64,000 bases of DNA from Brucella pseudogrignonensis (GTDB taxonomy: Bacteria; Pseudomonadota; Alphaproteobacteria; Rhizobiales; Rhizobiaceae): the NCBI RefSeq assembly GCF_002252525.1, contig NZ_NNRM01000020.1:1-64000 (forward strand), read 5' to 3'. Each line of letters begins with the position of its first letter. Position 1 is the stretch's first letter. This document shows positions 8,249-17,078 of the stretch, piece by piece. The position numbers were made by a program, and so were the translations under genes. Below the pieces are notes generated by a model. That model saw only the letters and a list, made by a program, of their open reading frames with translations. It was not told where the DNA came from and searched no databases.

Positions 8249-8830
8249 TCAGCTACGAGCGCGATCTCCACTTTCATTGTTTCCCAGTTGTTTCTGAATG
8301 AGCTGCCGTTCAAATCCGTGAACGATATCTTTTGAAACTGCGTCTGTGTTCATTCCCTGTCCCAGATCGTCGATCACGCCTCCTAAGGCCAAGGTTGACG
8401 AGTTTTCCGCGCGCACCTTCTGCGCTGCCTGCGCTTCAAGCATTTTTGCGATACCAACGCCGCCGGTATCAGCCATCTTGTTCGCCATCGCTTCGGCCAT
8501 CATCGATTTCCAGTATTCGCCTGCAATGCCCTTGCCGAAGGTCGCTGTCGTATCGCTTGTAAACATCGACTGAACGAAAGATTGCAGCATGAAAGCTTCA
8601 AACTTCCGATAAGCCGGATTGACCGTGTTCGCCCCTTGCGGATTGAACCGAACGCCTGAAGCCAGGCTTTCAGAAAAACTGACGAAGTTTGATCCCGTAT
8701 CCGTATCAGCGCCCGCCGGACCAGTGTTTGCCGATATGGATTTCAGACGCTCTGCCGCAAAGCGATACGCCTGCGGATCAGCCGCACGCGCCACGTCCAT
8801 AACCAGATCTGACGGCGGATTAATCGCCAT
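8249..8830 (-). CDS. flgJ: FlgJ-type rod-binding protein without muramidase
   Basis: This 193-aa protein carries only the rod-binding domain of FlgJ, at about residues 75-140, with FEAFMLQSFVQSMF followed by the GEYWKSMMAEAMANKMA helix and a VGIAKML end. The muramidase domain seen in enterobacterial FlgJ is absent, as is common in alphaproteobacteria. The peptidoglycan-cutting role may fall to the transglycosylase at 19500. The start ATG 8830 has AAGGA upstream, and a candidate FtcR box lies 47 bp before it. Confidence 0.85.
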   Translation of the reverse strand: MAINPPSDLVMDVARAADPQAYRFAAERLKSISANTGPAGADTDTGSNFVSFSESLASGVRFNPQGANTVNPAYRKFEAFMLQSFVQSMFTSDTTATFGKGIAGEYWKSMMAEAMANKMADTGGVGIAKMLEAQAAQKVRAENSSTLALGGVIDDLGQGMNTDAVSKDIVHGFERQLIQKQLGNNESGDRARS

Positions 8831-8876
8831 ACAACTTGTCCTTCTTCATCTCTTGATTGCACATTAATCTGTCAAA

Positions 8877-8898
8877 CTTGACTGAAGCTTGCGGTACG
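8877..8898. promoter_or_regulatory. Candidate FtcR box before flgJ
   Basis: Two tandem 11-mers read on the plus strand as CTTGACTGAAG and CTTGCGGTACG. This is one of a set shared by most flagellar units in the window. It is 47-68 bp before the flgJ start, and an AT-rich segment that could serve as a -10 follows on the gene strand. Confidence 0.55.
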
Positions 8899-9016
8899 AA
8901 TCAGTTTCAATTTTATGACAAAGCCTTGGTCAACGCGGCCGGTGCAAACTCACCAGATTTATTGCAATTAACTGATTTTATTTACTATTTTTCGATTGTG
9001 ATCGCGACTTACAGCC

Positions 9017-9409
9017 CTACGACGCGGTGGTTTTCCGGCTAACAAACTCTTCAATCAGGCTTGCAAGCTCTCGTCTTTCGGCATCATTGCGAACAGTTTC
9101 GAGCCGATCTTCCAAAAGTTCTACCCGACGTTGTTCTTTCAAAAGGCCTCTGCGTTCTGATTCGAGCTGCTGCTCAATCTGTTCAGTTGCGAGCGCATTC
9201 GCCCCCAGCCGTTTGATGAGCAGAGATGGATCGACAGAAAAGGCATCGCCGTCATAACGGCGATCCTGCATGGCGATCAGCGCGTCACGTTCTTCATCCA
9301 GAACAGCCTTGCGGTTGCTGGTTGCTGCCAGCGAGGCTTCCAGCCGTGCAGCGCCGAGCTTCTGCAAGGTGATGAGCTTTTTCAGATTACGGGCATTGGT
9401 TTGAGCCAT
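9017..9409 (-). CDS. fliJ: FliJ-like flagellar export chaperone
   Basis: This 130-aa protein is almost entirely coiled coil (residues 8-120, rich in Glu, Arg and Leu), matching FliJ, the stalk protein that links the FliI ATPase to the FlhA gate. The start ATG 9409 (MAQTNARNL) has GAGG upstream; a longer frame to 9532 only shadows fliR. It follows fliR by 7 bp and ends the flhA-fliR-fliJ unit. The name rests on size, coil and context. Confidence 0.65.
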   Translation of the reverse strand: MAQTNARNLKKLITLQKLGAARLEASLAATSNRKAVLDEERDALIAMQDRRYDGDAFSVDPSLLIKRLGANALATEQIEQQLESERRGLLKEQRRVELLEDRLETVRNDAERRELASLIEEFVSRKTTAS

Positions 9410-9416
9410 GCAATCC

Positions 9417-10193
9417 TCAGAACAAATCGCGCAACAGCGTTGCAGCTTCGCCGGTGAAAAAACGCAGCAACTCGGGCAGGATGAAGTAAACAACCAGAAG
9501 ACCGCCGCCCAACACGAAGGGCATCGACACAAAGTAGATCGGGATCGTCGGCGTCAACTTATTGATAAGACCGATGGCGAAATTGACCAGAATCGCAAAC
9601 ACGATAAAGGGTGCTGCGATGCGTAACGTCGCCAGAAATGCTGCGGAAAGCGCGTCGCTGATGTCGATCATCGCAGCATCAGGCCTGAAATGCCCCTCAA
9701 CAGGGATAGCCGTATAGGAACTAAGCAGCGCTCGCAGAATTTCAAGATGCATATCCGTGACGAAAAACAGGAATAGCGCGCTGAAAGTAACAATGGTCGC
9801 AAGCGTTGCCTGTGGCTCTGCTTCTGTAATCGCGTCTGCTGGAGTACCCGAATAACCAACAGCCATTGCCATCATGTTGGCCATGAACTGCAATGCCCAG
9901 AAATAGATATGCGCCAGAATTCCGATCACCCCTCCGATGAACATTTCGCTGAGCATCAGGCGGAACATCGCCAGCGGATGGCTGCCATCTAAGCTCGGAG
10001 CAATATTCTGGATCACCAAAGGCAAGACCGCAAAAGAACAGGCAAGCGCGATAAACAATCGGACCTGCAAGGGAATGCGTCCGCTTGAAATGCCGGGCAT
10101 CAGCATCAGACATGCGCCAACACGGCAGAATGCAAGCATGGCCGCGAAGACAAGTTCATTGATCGGCAGTTGCGTGATGGGCAACGGGTTCAC
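9417..10193 (-). CDS. fliR: Flagellar export gate protein FliR
   Basis: This membrane component of the type III export gate is 258 aa with about six spans, and matches FliR from ELVFAAMLAFCRVGA at the N-terminus through the conserved GYSGTPADAI region. The GTG at 10193 has a purine run directly against it. The in-frame TTG at 10184 is better spaced from GGGGAG and may be the true start. It is 7 bp downstream of flhA and coupled to fliJ. Confidence 0.95.
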   Translation of the reverse strand: MNPLPITQLPINELVFAAMLAFCRVGACLMLMPGISSGRIPLQVRLFIALACSFAVLPLVIQNIAPSLDGSHPLAMFRLMLSEMFIGGVIGILAHIYFWALQFMANMMAMAVGYSGTPADAITEAEPQATLATIVTFSALFLFFVTDMHLEILRALLSSYTAIPVEGHFRPDAAMIDISDALSAAFLATLRIAAPFIVFAILVNFAIGLINKLTPTIPIYFVSMPFVLGGGLLVVYFILPELLRFFTGEAATLLRDLF

Positions 10194-10200
10194 TCCCCCG

Positions 10201-12291
10201 TCAGGAAATCGCGCCGAGCGATTTCACTTCGACACCACGCGCAATCTCCACATGTGACAGCACGGGAAGCGTTGCAAACAGCCGCTCGATAATCATGCGG
10301 ATGTAAGGGCGCGCTTCCGGCGAAGAAACGAGGACGAAACGCTCGCCGCTATCGAAATGTTTGCGAATTGCTGTGGTTGCTTCTGTGCCGAACTGCTCAA
10401 GCTGGCGCGGGTCTATGTCAAATTCGACGATTTCGCCCTTATTGTCGCGCTTGAGGCTCTGGTGGAACACGAGGTCCCAACGATTGCCAAGACGAAGCAC
10501 GTTAAGAACACCATTGTCTGAAAGATCGCCGCATATCTGCTGCGCCATCCGCATCCGAACATGCTCGACGATCATCTCAGGTCGGCGGACCAGAGGCGCA
10601 ATTTCGGCGATGGATTCAAGAATAAGATGCAGATTACGGATCGAGACTCGCTCCGCAAGCAGCAGTTTCAAGACTGCCTGCAGCCCCGAATAGGAAATAT
10701 TGGCCGGGCAAATATCTTCCAGAAGCTTGCGATATTCCGGACCAAGGCGGTCCAGCAGAATACGCATATCCTTGTAGGAGAGAAGCTGCGCCAGATTGTT
10801 GCGCACGATTTCGCTAAGATGGGTGAGCAGAACCGACAAGTTGTCGACAGTCATATAGCCGTCGCGGCGAAGATCTGAAGCAAAAGTCTCCGGCACGGAA
10901 TAAGCACGCATACCGAAAGCTGGTTCCCGTACTTCTTCACCCGGAATGGATGGCAATGGACGCTCGCCCAGCACCACGAGAATTTCACCAACCCGCAATT
11001 CATGGCTCGCAACCGCGGTACCGTGAATTTTGATGCGATAGCTCTTTGGCGGCAGCGAAATATCGTCAGTAACTTTGATCTCTGGAATGACGAAACCATA
11101 TTCCTGAGCAAACTTCTTGCGCATCTTGGCGACGCGGTGCGCCAGCTCCTGCTGCGAAGCGATGAGACGTGCGGAAAGCTGCTTGCCGAGGCAAAGTTCG
11201 ATCTGCGTGGTTTCCAGCGAAGCCTTGACCGAGTTGCGCTCCTGCTCTTCTGCATCACGCTGCTTCGACTGTGCTTCTGCCTCTTCCGCCTCGCGCTGAC
11301 GCGCCTGACGGCGTGGCACGGCAATACCGACAAATGCCATTGCACCACCAAGCAGGAAGAACGGGAAAGCCGGAAGGCCTGGCATGATACCCAGAACAAA
11401 CAGAAGGAAGGCAGCAATCAAAAGTGCCTTGGGGTAAGCACCGAGCTGACCAAAGATCGCCTGATCAGCGGAACCGCGGGTCCCGCCTTTTGACACCAGA
11501 AGACCTGCTGCGAGCGAAACGATCAGCGCAGGAATCTGCGTAACCAGACCGTCACCAACCGAGAGCTTGGTGAAGACGTCAGCAGCTTCCGAAATATCCA
11601 TACCATGGCGGGTAACGCCAATGATGATCCCGCCGAAAATATTGACGGCGGTAATGATCAAACCAGCAATCGCATCACCGCGCACGAACTTGGACGCGCC
11701 GTCCATCGAACCGAAGAACGAGCTTTCTTCTTCCAGTTCACGACGGCGATGCTGTGCCTGCTTTTCGTCGATCAGACCCGACGAAAGATCAGCGTCAATC
11801 GCCATCTGCTTGCCGGGGATAGCATCGAGCGTGAAGCGGGCGCCCACTTCTGCGATACGCGTCGCACCCTTGGTGATGACGAGGAAGTTGACGATGATGA
11901 GGATCGTGAAAACCACAAGACCGATGACAAAATCACCGCCCATCACAAACTGCGAAAAGCCATGAATAACATGGCCTGCAGCTAAATAGCCCTCATTACC
12001 ATGGGTCAGGATCACGCGTGTCGTCGCAATATTGAGCGACAGACGCATCATGGTCGCAATCAGCAACACCGTCGGGAAGGCCGAGAAATCAAGCGGACGC
12101 TGAATCCAGAGCGAAACCATGAGGATAAGGACGGAGAACGCAATCGAGAAAGCGAGGCCGATATCCAGAACAACCGCAGGAACAGGCAGGAAAAGCACTG
12201 TCAAAATAATGACGATACCGGCAGCAAGACCCATGTCGCTACCGGTCAGAATTCCACGTTTTGTCAATGGTTTAGCTGCTGCCTGCTGCAC
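10201..12291 (-). CDS. flhA: Flagellar export gate protein FlhA
   Basis: This is the large export gate subunit, 696 aa. About eight membrane spans fill residues 20-330, and a cytosolic domain that docks chaperone-cargo complexes follows. The FHIPEP-family signature [17 protein letters not shown] is intact. The start is GTG 12291, with GGAG 7 bases upstream. A candidate FtcR box is 29-50 bp before the start, and a mosaic repeat follows farther upstream. Confidence 0.97.
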   Translation of the reverse strand: MQQAAAKPLTKRGILTGSDMGLAAGIVIILTVLFLPVPAVVLDIGLAFSIAFSVLILMVSLWIQRPLDFSAFPTVLLIATMMRLSLNIATTRVILTHGNEGYLAAGHVIHGFSQFVMGGDFVIGLVVFTILIIVNFLVITKGATRIAEVGARFTLDAIPGKQMAIDADLSSGLIDEKQAQHRRRELEEESSFFGSMDGASKFVRGDAIAGLIITAVNIFGGIIIGVTRHGMDISEAADVFTKLSVGDGLVTQIPALIVSLAAGLLVSKGGTRGSADQAIFGQLGAYPKALLIAAFLLFVLGIMPGLPAFPFFLLGGAMAFVGIAVPRRQARQREAEEAEAQSKQRDAEEQERNSVKASLETTQIELCLGKQLSARLIASQQELAHRVAKMRKKFAQEYGFVIPEIKVTDDISLPPKSYRIKIHGTAVASHELRVGEILVVLGERPLPSIPGEEVREPAFGMRAYSVPETFASDLRRDGYMTVDNLSVLLTHLSEIVRNNLAQLLSYKDMRILLDRLGPEYRKLLEDICPANISYSGLQAVLKLLLAERVSIRNLHLILESIAEIAPLVRRPEMIVEHVRMRMAQQICGDLSDNGVLNVLRLGNRWDLVFHQSLKRDNKGEIVEFDIDPRQLEQFGTEATTAIRKHFDSGERFVLVSSPEARPYIRMIIERLFATLPVLSHVEIARGVEVKSLGAIS

Positions 12292-12319
12292 GTCCGTCTC
12301 CTGTTGTCAGACGGAACAT

Positions 12320-12341
12320 AAACGACGAAGCTTGCGCGAGG
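12320..12341. promoter_or_regulatory. Candidate FtcR box before flhA
   Basis: The tandem 11-mers AAACGACGAAG and CTTGCGCGAGG lie 29-50 bp before the flhA start. The second half-site matches the set consensus closely and the first is weaker. On the gene strand, TTTATG downstream could be a -10 element. Confidence 0.55.
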
Positions 12342-12346
12342 GCTGC

Positions 12347-12454
12347 GTTAGAGCAAAAGTCTTATCGGAGTGAAACAAAGATCGATAAGATTATGCTTCA
12401 AATAAAAAGGCTTACGGCGCCGATCTGATCCAATCAGATCGAAACGCGCTCTAG
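12347..12454. repeat. Mosaic repeat between flhA and fliQ
   Basis: It begins GTTAGAGC and ends GCGCTCTAG, and contains the palindrome GATCTGATCCAATCAGATC (12422-12440), which is shared with the elements at 37720 and 41553. The terminal CTA is, on the minus strand, the TAG stop codon of fliQ. Confidence 0.75.
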
Positions 12455-12717
12455 AAACCCTTTTCGATGCGCGAATAAGCAAGCAGCGTGAAAGAGTTAA
12501 TCTGCGCGCCAACAAATGGCGCGGTGAAGGCAAGTACCACAAAAATAACGATGATCTTCGGCACGAAAGTCAGCGTCATTTCCTGAATCTGGGTCAAAGC
12601 CTGAAAAAGCGCGATGCCGATACCTGCTAGCATCGCCGCAAGTACGGCTGGTCCGCTCGCCATCAGCACGGTCCAGATCGCCGAATTGACGATATCGAGC
12701 GCATCAGCTTCGTTCAC
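12451..12717 (-). CDS. fliQ: Flagellar export gate protein FliQ
   Basis: This small gate subunit of 88 aa has two membrane hairpin helices and the conserved ALTQIQEMTLTFVPK stretch. The start is GTG 12717 with GAGG upstream. Its stop codon lies inside the edge of the downstream mosaic repeat. It is separated from flgD by 129 bp, so it may or may not share the flgD transcript. Confidence 0.95.
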   Translation of the reverse strand: MNEADALDIVNSAIWTVLMASGPAVLAAMLAGIGIALFQALTQIQEMTLTFVPKIIVIFVVLAFTAPFVGAQINSFTLLAYSRIEKGF

Positions 12718-12846
12718 AGGTAAGGTCCTCAGCGCACGGCGCTTTTGCGCAGTTTCGGTTCAGATGAACTATCGAAACTGCGTCTCAATCCAGATTTTAG
12801 CACATGCCATTGTCTCCAAACCCGCACCCGGCTTTGGAGATATCGT

Positions 12847-13266
12847 TTAACTGATCTTGACGCCCTGGCCGATCAGCATCGTCTTGCCGTCTTCGAGTTC
12901 AGCAAGCATCCCCGACGACTGGATCGTGACAGACTTGACCACACCCGTAACCGTGCCGTCAGCACTGGTCAGCGTGCGGCCAATCCAGCCTTCAGCTTGC
13001 GAAAGCGACGAATTGGCGATCAGCGTTTCGAGCTTGCTGTTCATCTGCACCGCCTGTTCGACATTGGAGAATGTCGCAAGCTGCGAGACATATTGTGTCG
13101 CATCCATCGGCTGTGTGGGGTCTTGGTTCTGCATCTGAGTGACGAGAAGCTTCAGAAAGGAATTGTAATCCACACTCGCCTTTGCGGCAGCAGAACTGCT
13201 GCTTGATGACGAATTTGCCGTGTTGTTGGTCGTATTGTTGGCGCCGACTGTCGATGTTGTCGTCAT
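12847..13266 (-). CDS. flgD: Hook-cap scaffold protein FlgD
   Basis: This scaffold for hook assembly is 139 aa. Residues 35-80 (SFLKLLVTQMQNQDPTQPMD) are the hallmark FlgD N-terminal domain. The C-terminal part is short (to GQGVKIS), so this is the compact rhizobial form without the full Ig-like domains. A low-complexity Ser/Asn/Ala leader covers residues 12-30. The start ATG 13266 has AAGGGG upstream, and a mosaic repeat lies immediately upstream of that site. Confidence 0.93.
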   Translation of the reverse strand: MTTTSTVGANNTTNNTANSSSSSSSAAAKASVDYNSFLKLLVTQMQNQDPTQPMDATQYVSQLATFSNVEQAVQMNSKLETLIANSSLSQAEGWIGRTLTSADGTVTGVVKSVTIQSSGMLAELEDGKTMLIGQGVKIS

Positions 13267-13277
13267 AGACTTGCCCC

Positions 13278-13385
13278 TTAGAGCGCTGTTTGTCCCAAAG
13301 GACGCTCTAGAGCATTTCCTGTTGAAACTGAATCATAGGAAATACTCTATCTGTTTGTTCTTACGCGGATCTGGTTCCAAAAACC
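13278..13385. repeat. Mosaic repeat between flbT and flgD
   Basis: Three modules lie in a row: TAGAGCG...CGCTCTA (13279-13309), TAGAGCATTTCCT...AGGAAATACTCTA (13308-13349), and a truncated third module (TTACGCGGATCTGGTTCC) that continues into the 3' end of flbT. Related copies are at 62824-62929 and 49920. Confidence 0.75.
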
Positions 13386-13852
13386 GAGTTAGATTCTTGG
13401 GCCGTTGCCATAGGCTTTTCTGTTTGTATGGCAGAGACCGACAGGTCTTTTTCACCCATCAGCTCTGCCTCACGCTTATATAGCGTGCGAATTGTTTTCA
13501 GTGCATCGAAGACGCGCCCGTTATGCACCAGCTCATCAACGAGCTTGAGCGCATTGAGGATTTCCGCATCCTTAAACGTCGCAAACATGCCCTTCAGCAT
13601 CTGGGCAAACGTGTTGCGCGCCTGTTCCCTCAGAGCCGGCTCAATCAGGATCATCTGCGCCGCAAAATAGAGCTGACGCAGCGGGGATGTCGTCTCTTCC
13701 GGCTGCAAAACATGGTTTTCCAGAAGGAATGTCGCGTCGTTCAAAAGCTCCAGCGAAACCTTGCGGTCAGCTTTCAAAACCGCGCCGTTGATATAAATCT
13801 TTTCGCCTGCGCGCAGCGAAAGACGGATCGCTGATTTGCCGTTCGTCGTCAT
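13361..13852 (-). CDS. flbT: Flagellin synthesis regulator FlbT
   Basis: This 163-aa protein is of the FlbT family, which binds flagellin mRNA leaders and controls flagellin translation in alphaproteobacteria. The core ([18 protein letters not shown] to [15 protein letters not shown]) is complete. ATG 13852 is chosen because it lies one base past the flaF stop; a GTG at 13867 is an alternative. About the last eight codons and the stop are encoded by mosaic-repeat sequence, so the C-terminal tail is probably a late addition. Confidence 0.92.
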   Translation of the reverse strand: MTTNGKSAIRLSLRAGEKIYINGAVLKADRKVSLELLNDATFLLENHVLQPEETTSPLRQLYFAAQMILIEPALREQARNTFAQMLKGMFATFKDAEILNALKLVDELVHNGRVFDALKTIRTLYKREAELMGEKDLSVSAIQTEKPMATAQESNSVFGTRSA

Positions 13853-13853
13853 G

Positions 13854-14198
13854 TCACAGACCGTCACGGATAGATTGAGTAATCTCGATCAGCGTGTCGT
13901 AATCGGTGCTTTCACCCTGTCGAATTTGCTCAATCTCTTTGAGAATGAAGATTCCAACCGAAATGATTGCGGCTTTCAGTTCTTTTGGAAGCACATTCTC
14001 TTCTGAACCAAGATCCTCAATGATTGTGGTCCACAGCTTGGTTGTGAAGTAGGAAGCATCGATGCCTTCGCGCGATCCGGCACCATGGGCTTTCGCGGCG
14101 GCGAGCATTTCAATCGAGCGATCAAAAAGCATCCGCTCGCGTTCCTTGGCGCTCGCCATATCATCATTCATGACGTCTTCGTAGCGCAGCTGATACAT
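13854..14198 (-). CDS. flaF: Flagellar biosynthesis regulator FlaF
   Basis: This 114-aa helical protein is of the FlaF family, a flagellin-specific secretion or translation factor that works against FlbT. The start ATG 14198 (MYQLRYEDV) has GGAG upstream; the longer frame to 14309 enters the repeat region and is rejected. One base separates its stop from flbT, so the two are coupled. A mosaic repeat and 270 bp separate it from flgL. Confidence 0.9.
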   Translation of the reverse strand: MYQLRYEDVMNDDMASAKERERMLFDRSIEMLAAAKAHGAGSREGIDASYFTTKLWTTIIEDLGSEENVLPKELKAAIISVGIFILKEIEQIRQGESTDYDTLIEITQSIRDGL

Positions 14199-14294
14199 GT
14201 AGTCTCCGTTTTCCGGCACCACCCATACGAACCGCATCATGCTGCCCGATTTGTGATGTTCTTCTTCGGGGCGGGCGAGCGCCCCACAGTATTT

Positions 14295-14399
14295 GAGCAT
14301 TTCCAGCAAAAGTGCGAAGCAGCTTTGCGTCGGATAATGCGTAGAACAAACAGTTGCTGCGGTTCCAACGATTCATTCTTAACTGGAACCGCTTTAGAG
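14295..14399. repeat. Mosaic repeat between flaF and flgL
   Basis: It carries two modules: the inverse of the TTTTTACGCATTGTCCAACG module (14295-14345) and the hairpin GCGGTTCC...GGAACCGC (14358-14392). It ends in TTAGAG. The same pairing occurs at 27395, 43303 and 57486. Confidence 0.8.
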
Positions 14400-14470
14400 G
14401 CACAACGCGTCGATCCAATAGTTGAAAGCGACCTTTATGCATCCAAGAGAGCGCATGGCGCTCAATGGTC

Positions 14471-15517
14471 TTATTTCAAATAGTTGAGCAAGCTCAGATT
14501 CTGCAGCTGAACAGTCAGCGCATAAGAAGTCTCGATCTGCGACATCAGCGCATTGACGCGTGTTGCAGCCTCATAAGGATCGACCGATTCAAGATCCAGA
14601 ACCGATTCATTGAGGATCTTCTGCTGTGCCCCAATCCGGGTTGTCGCGGCATTGGTGCGCTGCTGAGCCAGACCCAGCGTCGTCTGTTCAGACGTCGTCT
14701 CGGTAATTGCCTGCGTTGTGGTCTGCATTGCCTGATTTGTCAGCGCCTGAAACGCTAAATTACTCAGACCGATCGTTGCGAACTCGGACACCATGACTGC
14801 AGACATGATGGTCTTGCGGAAACCATCAGCATTTGCCGAAATGGAGGTCGAAGCCGTTTCAGTTGGCGAAATACGGCTCTTGATCACCGTATCGGAAGCA
14901 TTCGACCAATTGGCATCCCAGTTGGCATCGTTGAACTGCTCGGCAAAATCACCTTCGAGGAAGGTCTTCATCTGATCGCCAGTGATATTGGCAACCTGCG
15001 GATCATTCATGGGAAACCCGAAATGATCTTCAAATGCCTGACGAACCGCATTCTGTGCCTGGCTGCCTTCGGTGTAGTCAGCAATGGGCTTCACGTCGGT
15101 GTTCACGCCTGAGAAGATATATTCGCCATTATAGCTGGTGTTGAGCAGGCCGGTGACTGAATCCAGCAACGACTTTGCCGTTTTCGCAGCAGTCTGCGCA
15201 CTTTCAATTGTGCTGTTTGCGCCCGTCAGATCACCCAGAAAATTCTGCGTGCTCTCGATAATGGTGGTGGTCGCAGTCTGCGTCGTCGTCATGCGCTGCT
15301 GCAGCAGCTTGTTCATATCGGTCAGAACGGTAAGGCGATCATATTCCTTGCGCAGCGATATGGTCTGTCCAGACTTGGAACCAAGAGACAAACCAACATC
15401 GAAAACCGTACCTGTGGTGGCTTCCTGCTGCGCCTTTGCAAGCTCGGCCTTCGTCTTTGCGACGAGAACCTTGAGGGCTGAAGCTGCACCATATGTAGAA
15501 ATAGATTGCGCTTTCAT
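14471..15517 (-). CDS. flgL: Hook-filament junction protein FlgL
   Basis: This is the second hook-filament junction protein, 348 aa. Its flagellin-like N-terminal helix (about residues 10-80) and C-terminal helix (about 290-345) form the D0/D1 core. ATG 15517 (MKAQSISTYG) is chosen over GTG 15526 because GAGG is well placed and the GTG lies in the flgK stop region. It follows flgK by 5 bp in the flgE-flgK-flgL order. A small hairpin (GAGCGC/GCGCTC, 14449-14463) lies after its stop. Confidence 0.92.
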   Translation of the reverse strand: MKAQSISTYGAASALKVLVAKTKAELAKAQQEATTGTVFDVGLSLGSKSGQTISLRKEYDRLTVLTDMNKLLQQRMTTTQTATTTIIESTQNFLGDLTGANSTIESAQTAAKTAKSLLDSVTGLLNTSYNGEYIFSGVNTDVKPIADYTEGSQAQNAVRQAFEDHFGFPMNDPQVANITGDQMKTFLEGDFAEQFNDANWDANWSNASDTVIKSRISPTETASTSISANADGFRKTIMSAVMVSEFATIGLSNLAFQALTNQAMQTTTQAITETTSEQTTLGLAQQRTNAATTRIGAQQKILNESVLDLESVDPYEAATRVNALMSQIETSYALTVQLQNLSLLNYLK

Positions 15518-15522
15518 AAGCC

Positions 15523-16977
15523 TCACACCGCTCTGAGAAGTTCGTCAAGCATGGCGTTGACCGTCGTCAGTACCCGGCTTGATGCCTGATAGGAATGTTC
15601 CAGATCGAGAAGCAGTGCCATCTCGGTGTTGATATCGACACCGTTGGCATTGGACAGAGCCTGATCGGCCTGAGTTGCTACAGTCTGGTTATAGGAGAAA
15701 TTGGCATTCGCAGTCTTGCGCTTGCCTTCAAGCCAGCTGATGGACGACGCGCTGTAATCAATCAGACTCGCATTTGAGCTGAGACCTGCCGAAGAAGCGA
15801 ACGTCAGCGGCTCGGAGAACGCCTCATTCAACGCGCGCAGACGATCGCTAAAGCCACTGGCACCGGTTGAATTATATTTGTAATTCGCGCCATTTGCACC
15901 GCCATCGCGCAGCAGCAGCGAGCTGCCGCCTTCGGTTGCAACAAATGCCGATGACACATTGATCGTGCCTGCGAGACCAGCTGTCACACCCGCACCCGGA
16001 ACGGCAGGCGAACCTGACCAGCCGAAAAGGCCTGTTAGTTTTGGACCTGCACCAGTCTGGTCGGTTTCTGCAAACATCGACACCAGACCGCGAGCGATCT
16101 CGTCGAGCTGCATCTGATACTGCGGCGCAATCTGATCGCGCAGCTGCAGAAGTCCGCTCAGACGGCCAGTGCCATAAGGCTGATCGAATGTATCATGCGT
16201 AAGCGGGACACCATCGACGAGAACGGCATTGCCAGCAACACCAGCCGCCAGACCGCCGGAAGATTCGAAGCTGATCTTGCGTGCCGTGGTTTCAAACAGC
16301 GTCACGCCATTTTCCGCAAAAATGACCATGTCGTTATCGCCGCGAACCATGGTTGTGATGCCCAGTTCGCCGGAAAGCTGCTTCAGCAGTGAATCGCGCT
16401 GATCAAGAAAATCAGACACATCGTTGCCAGCGCGTGTGCCGCTGACGATCTGCTGGTTGATCTTCTCGAATTTCGACAACACGTCGTTGATATTGGCAAC
16501 GGAGTCCGCGATTTCATTATCTGCATCGGTACGCAGAGACTGGATCTGCTTCGTGCCAGCGTTCAATGCATCGGCCAGCGACTGCGCCGTTGAAACAACG
16601 CTATCACCAAGGGCCGAATTGGATGGCGAGGCAGCAAAAGTCTGGAGCGCATCGCGAAGATCGCCGATCAACGCCGAAGGCGAACCTGAGAAATTATCTG
16701 CCGAATAAAGCGACGAAAGGCGGTCAAGTCCGCCTGCAAGAATGGACGACGACGATGCCATGCTGTTCGACTGGATAAAGCGGTTGAACAACGCTTCGTC
16801 AGCGGATCGGCTTATATTGACATAAAGCGAACCATACGGCCCCGAAGCCAGCGACGCAGTGCGGCGCGAGTAATCAGGATCATTGACCCCCGCAATATTG
16901 CGAGAGACGACTGACGTCTGCTTGGACGTTGCCGCAAGCGAACTTTTGGCCGTCAGAAGAGCAGAACTAAGCGACAT
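15523..16977 (-). CDS. flgK: Hook-filament junction protein FlgK
   Basis: This first junction protein (HAP1) is 484 aa. The N-terminus carries the rod/hook motif NIAGVNDPDYSRRT (residues 28-41), and the C-terminus has LDLEHSYQASSRVLTTVN. The length is average for rhizobial FlgK. The start ATG 16977 has GGGGAT directly upstream. It lies 101 bp after flgE, with a hairpin between them that may lower its expression relative to hook protein. Confidence 0.95.
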   Translation of the reverse strand: MSLSSALLTAKSSLAATSKQTSVVSRNIAGVNDPDYSRRTASLASGPYGSLYVNISRSADEALFNRFIQSNSMASSSSILAGGLDRLSSLYSADNFSGSPSALIGDLRDALQTFAASPSNSALGDSVVSTAQSLADALNAGTKQIQSLRTDADNEIADSVANINDVLSKFEKINQQIVSGTRAGNDVSDFLDQRDSLLKQLSGELGITTMVRGDNDMVIFAENGVTLFETTARKISFESSGGLAAGVAGNAVLVDGVPLTHDTFDQPYGTGRLSGLLQLRDQIAPQYQMQLDEIARGLVSMFAETDQTGAGPKLTGLFGWSGSPAVPGAGVTAGLAGTINVSSAFVATEGGSSLLLRDGGANGANYKYNSTGASGFSDRLRALNEAFSEPLTFASSAGLSSNASLIDYSASSISWLEGKRKTANANFSYNQTVATQADQALSNANGVDINTEMALLLDLEHSYQASSRVLTTVNAMLDELLRAV

Positions 16978-17040
16978 CTTATCCCCATCCTACGTCGAAC
17001 CGTTTTTGTTGCGAAAACAGTCCAGTTTTAAAACTGCAAT

Positions 17041-17067
17041 TCCGGGGAGACTGACCACCTCCCCGGA
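17041..17067 (-). terminator. Hairpin between flgE and flgK
   Basis: TCCGGGGAG at 17041-17049 pairs perfectly with CTCCCCGGA at 17059-17067 around a 9-base loop. On the minus strand the hairpin is followed, after about nine bases, by TTTTAAAA. It may partly end or stabilise the flgE transcript, giving more hook than junction protein. Confidence 0.6.
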
Positions 17068-17078
17068 ACCGCATCAAT

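Noticed and set aside
14199-14309. Longer FlaF with an extra 37 residues
   Set aside because: The extension enters a mosaic repeat, while ATG 14198 has a good ribosome site and the family N-terminus.
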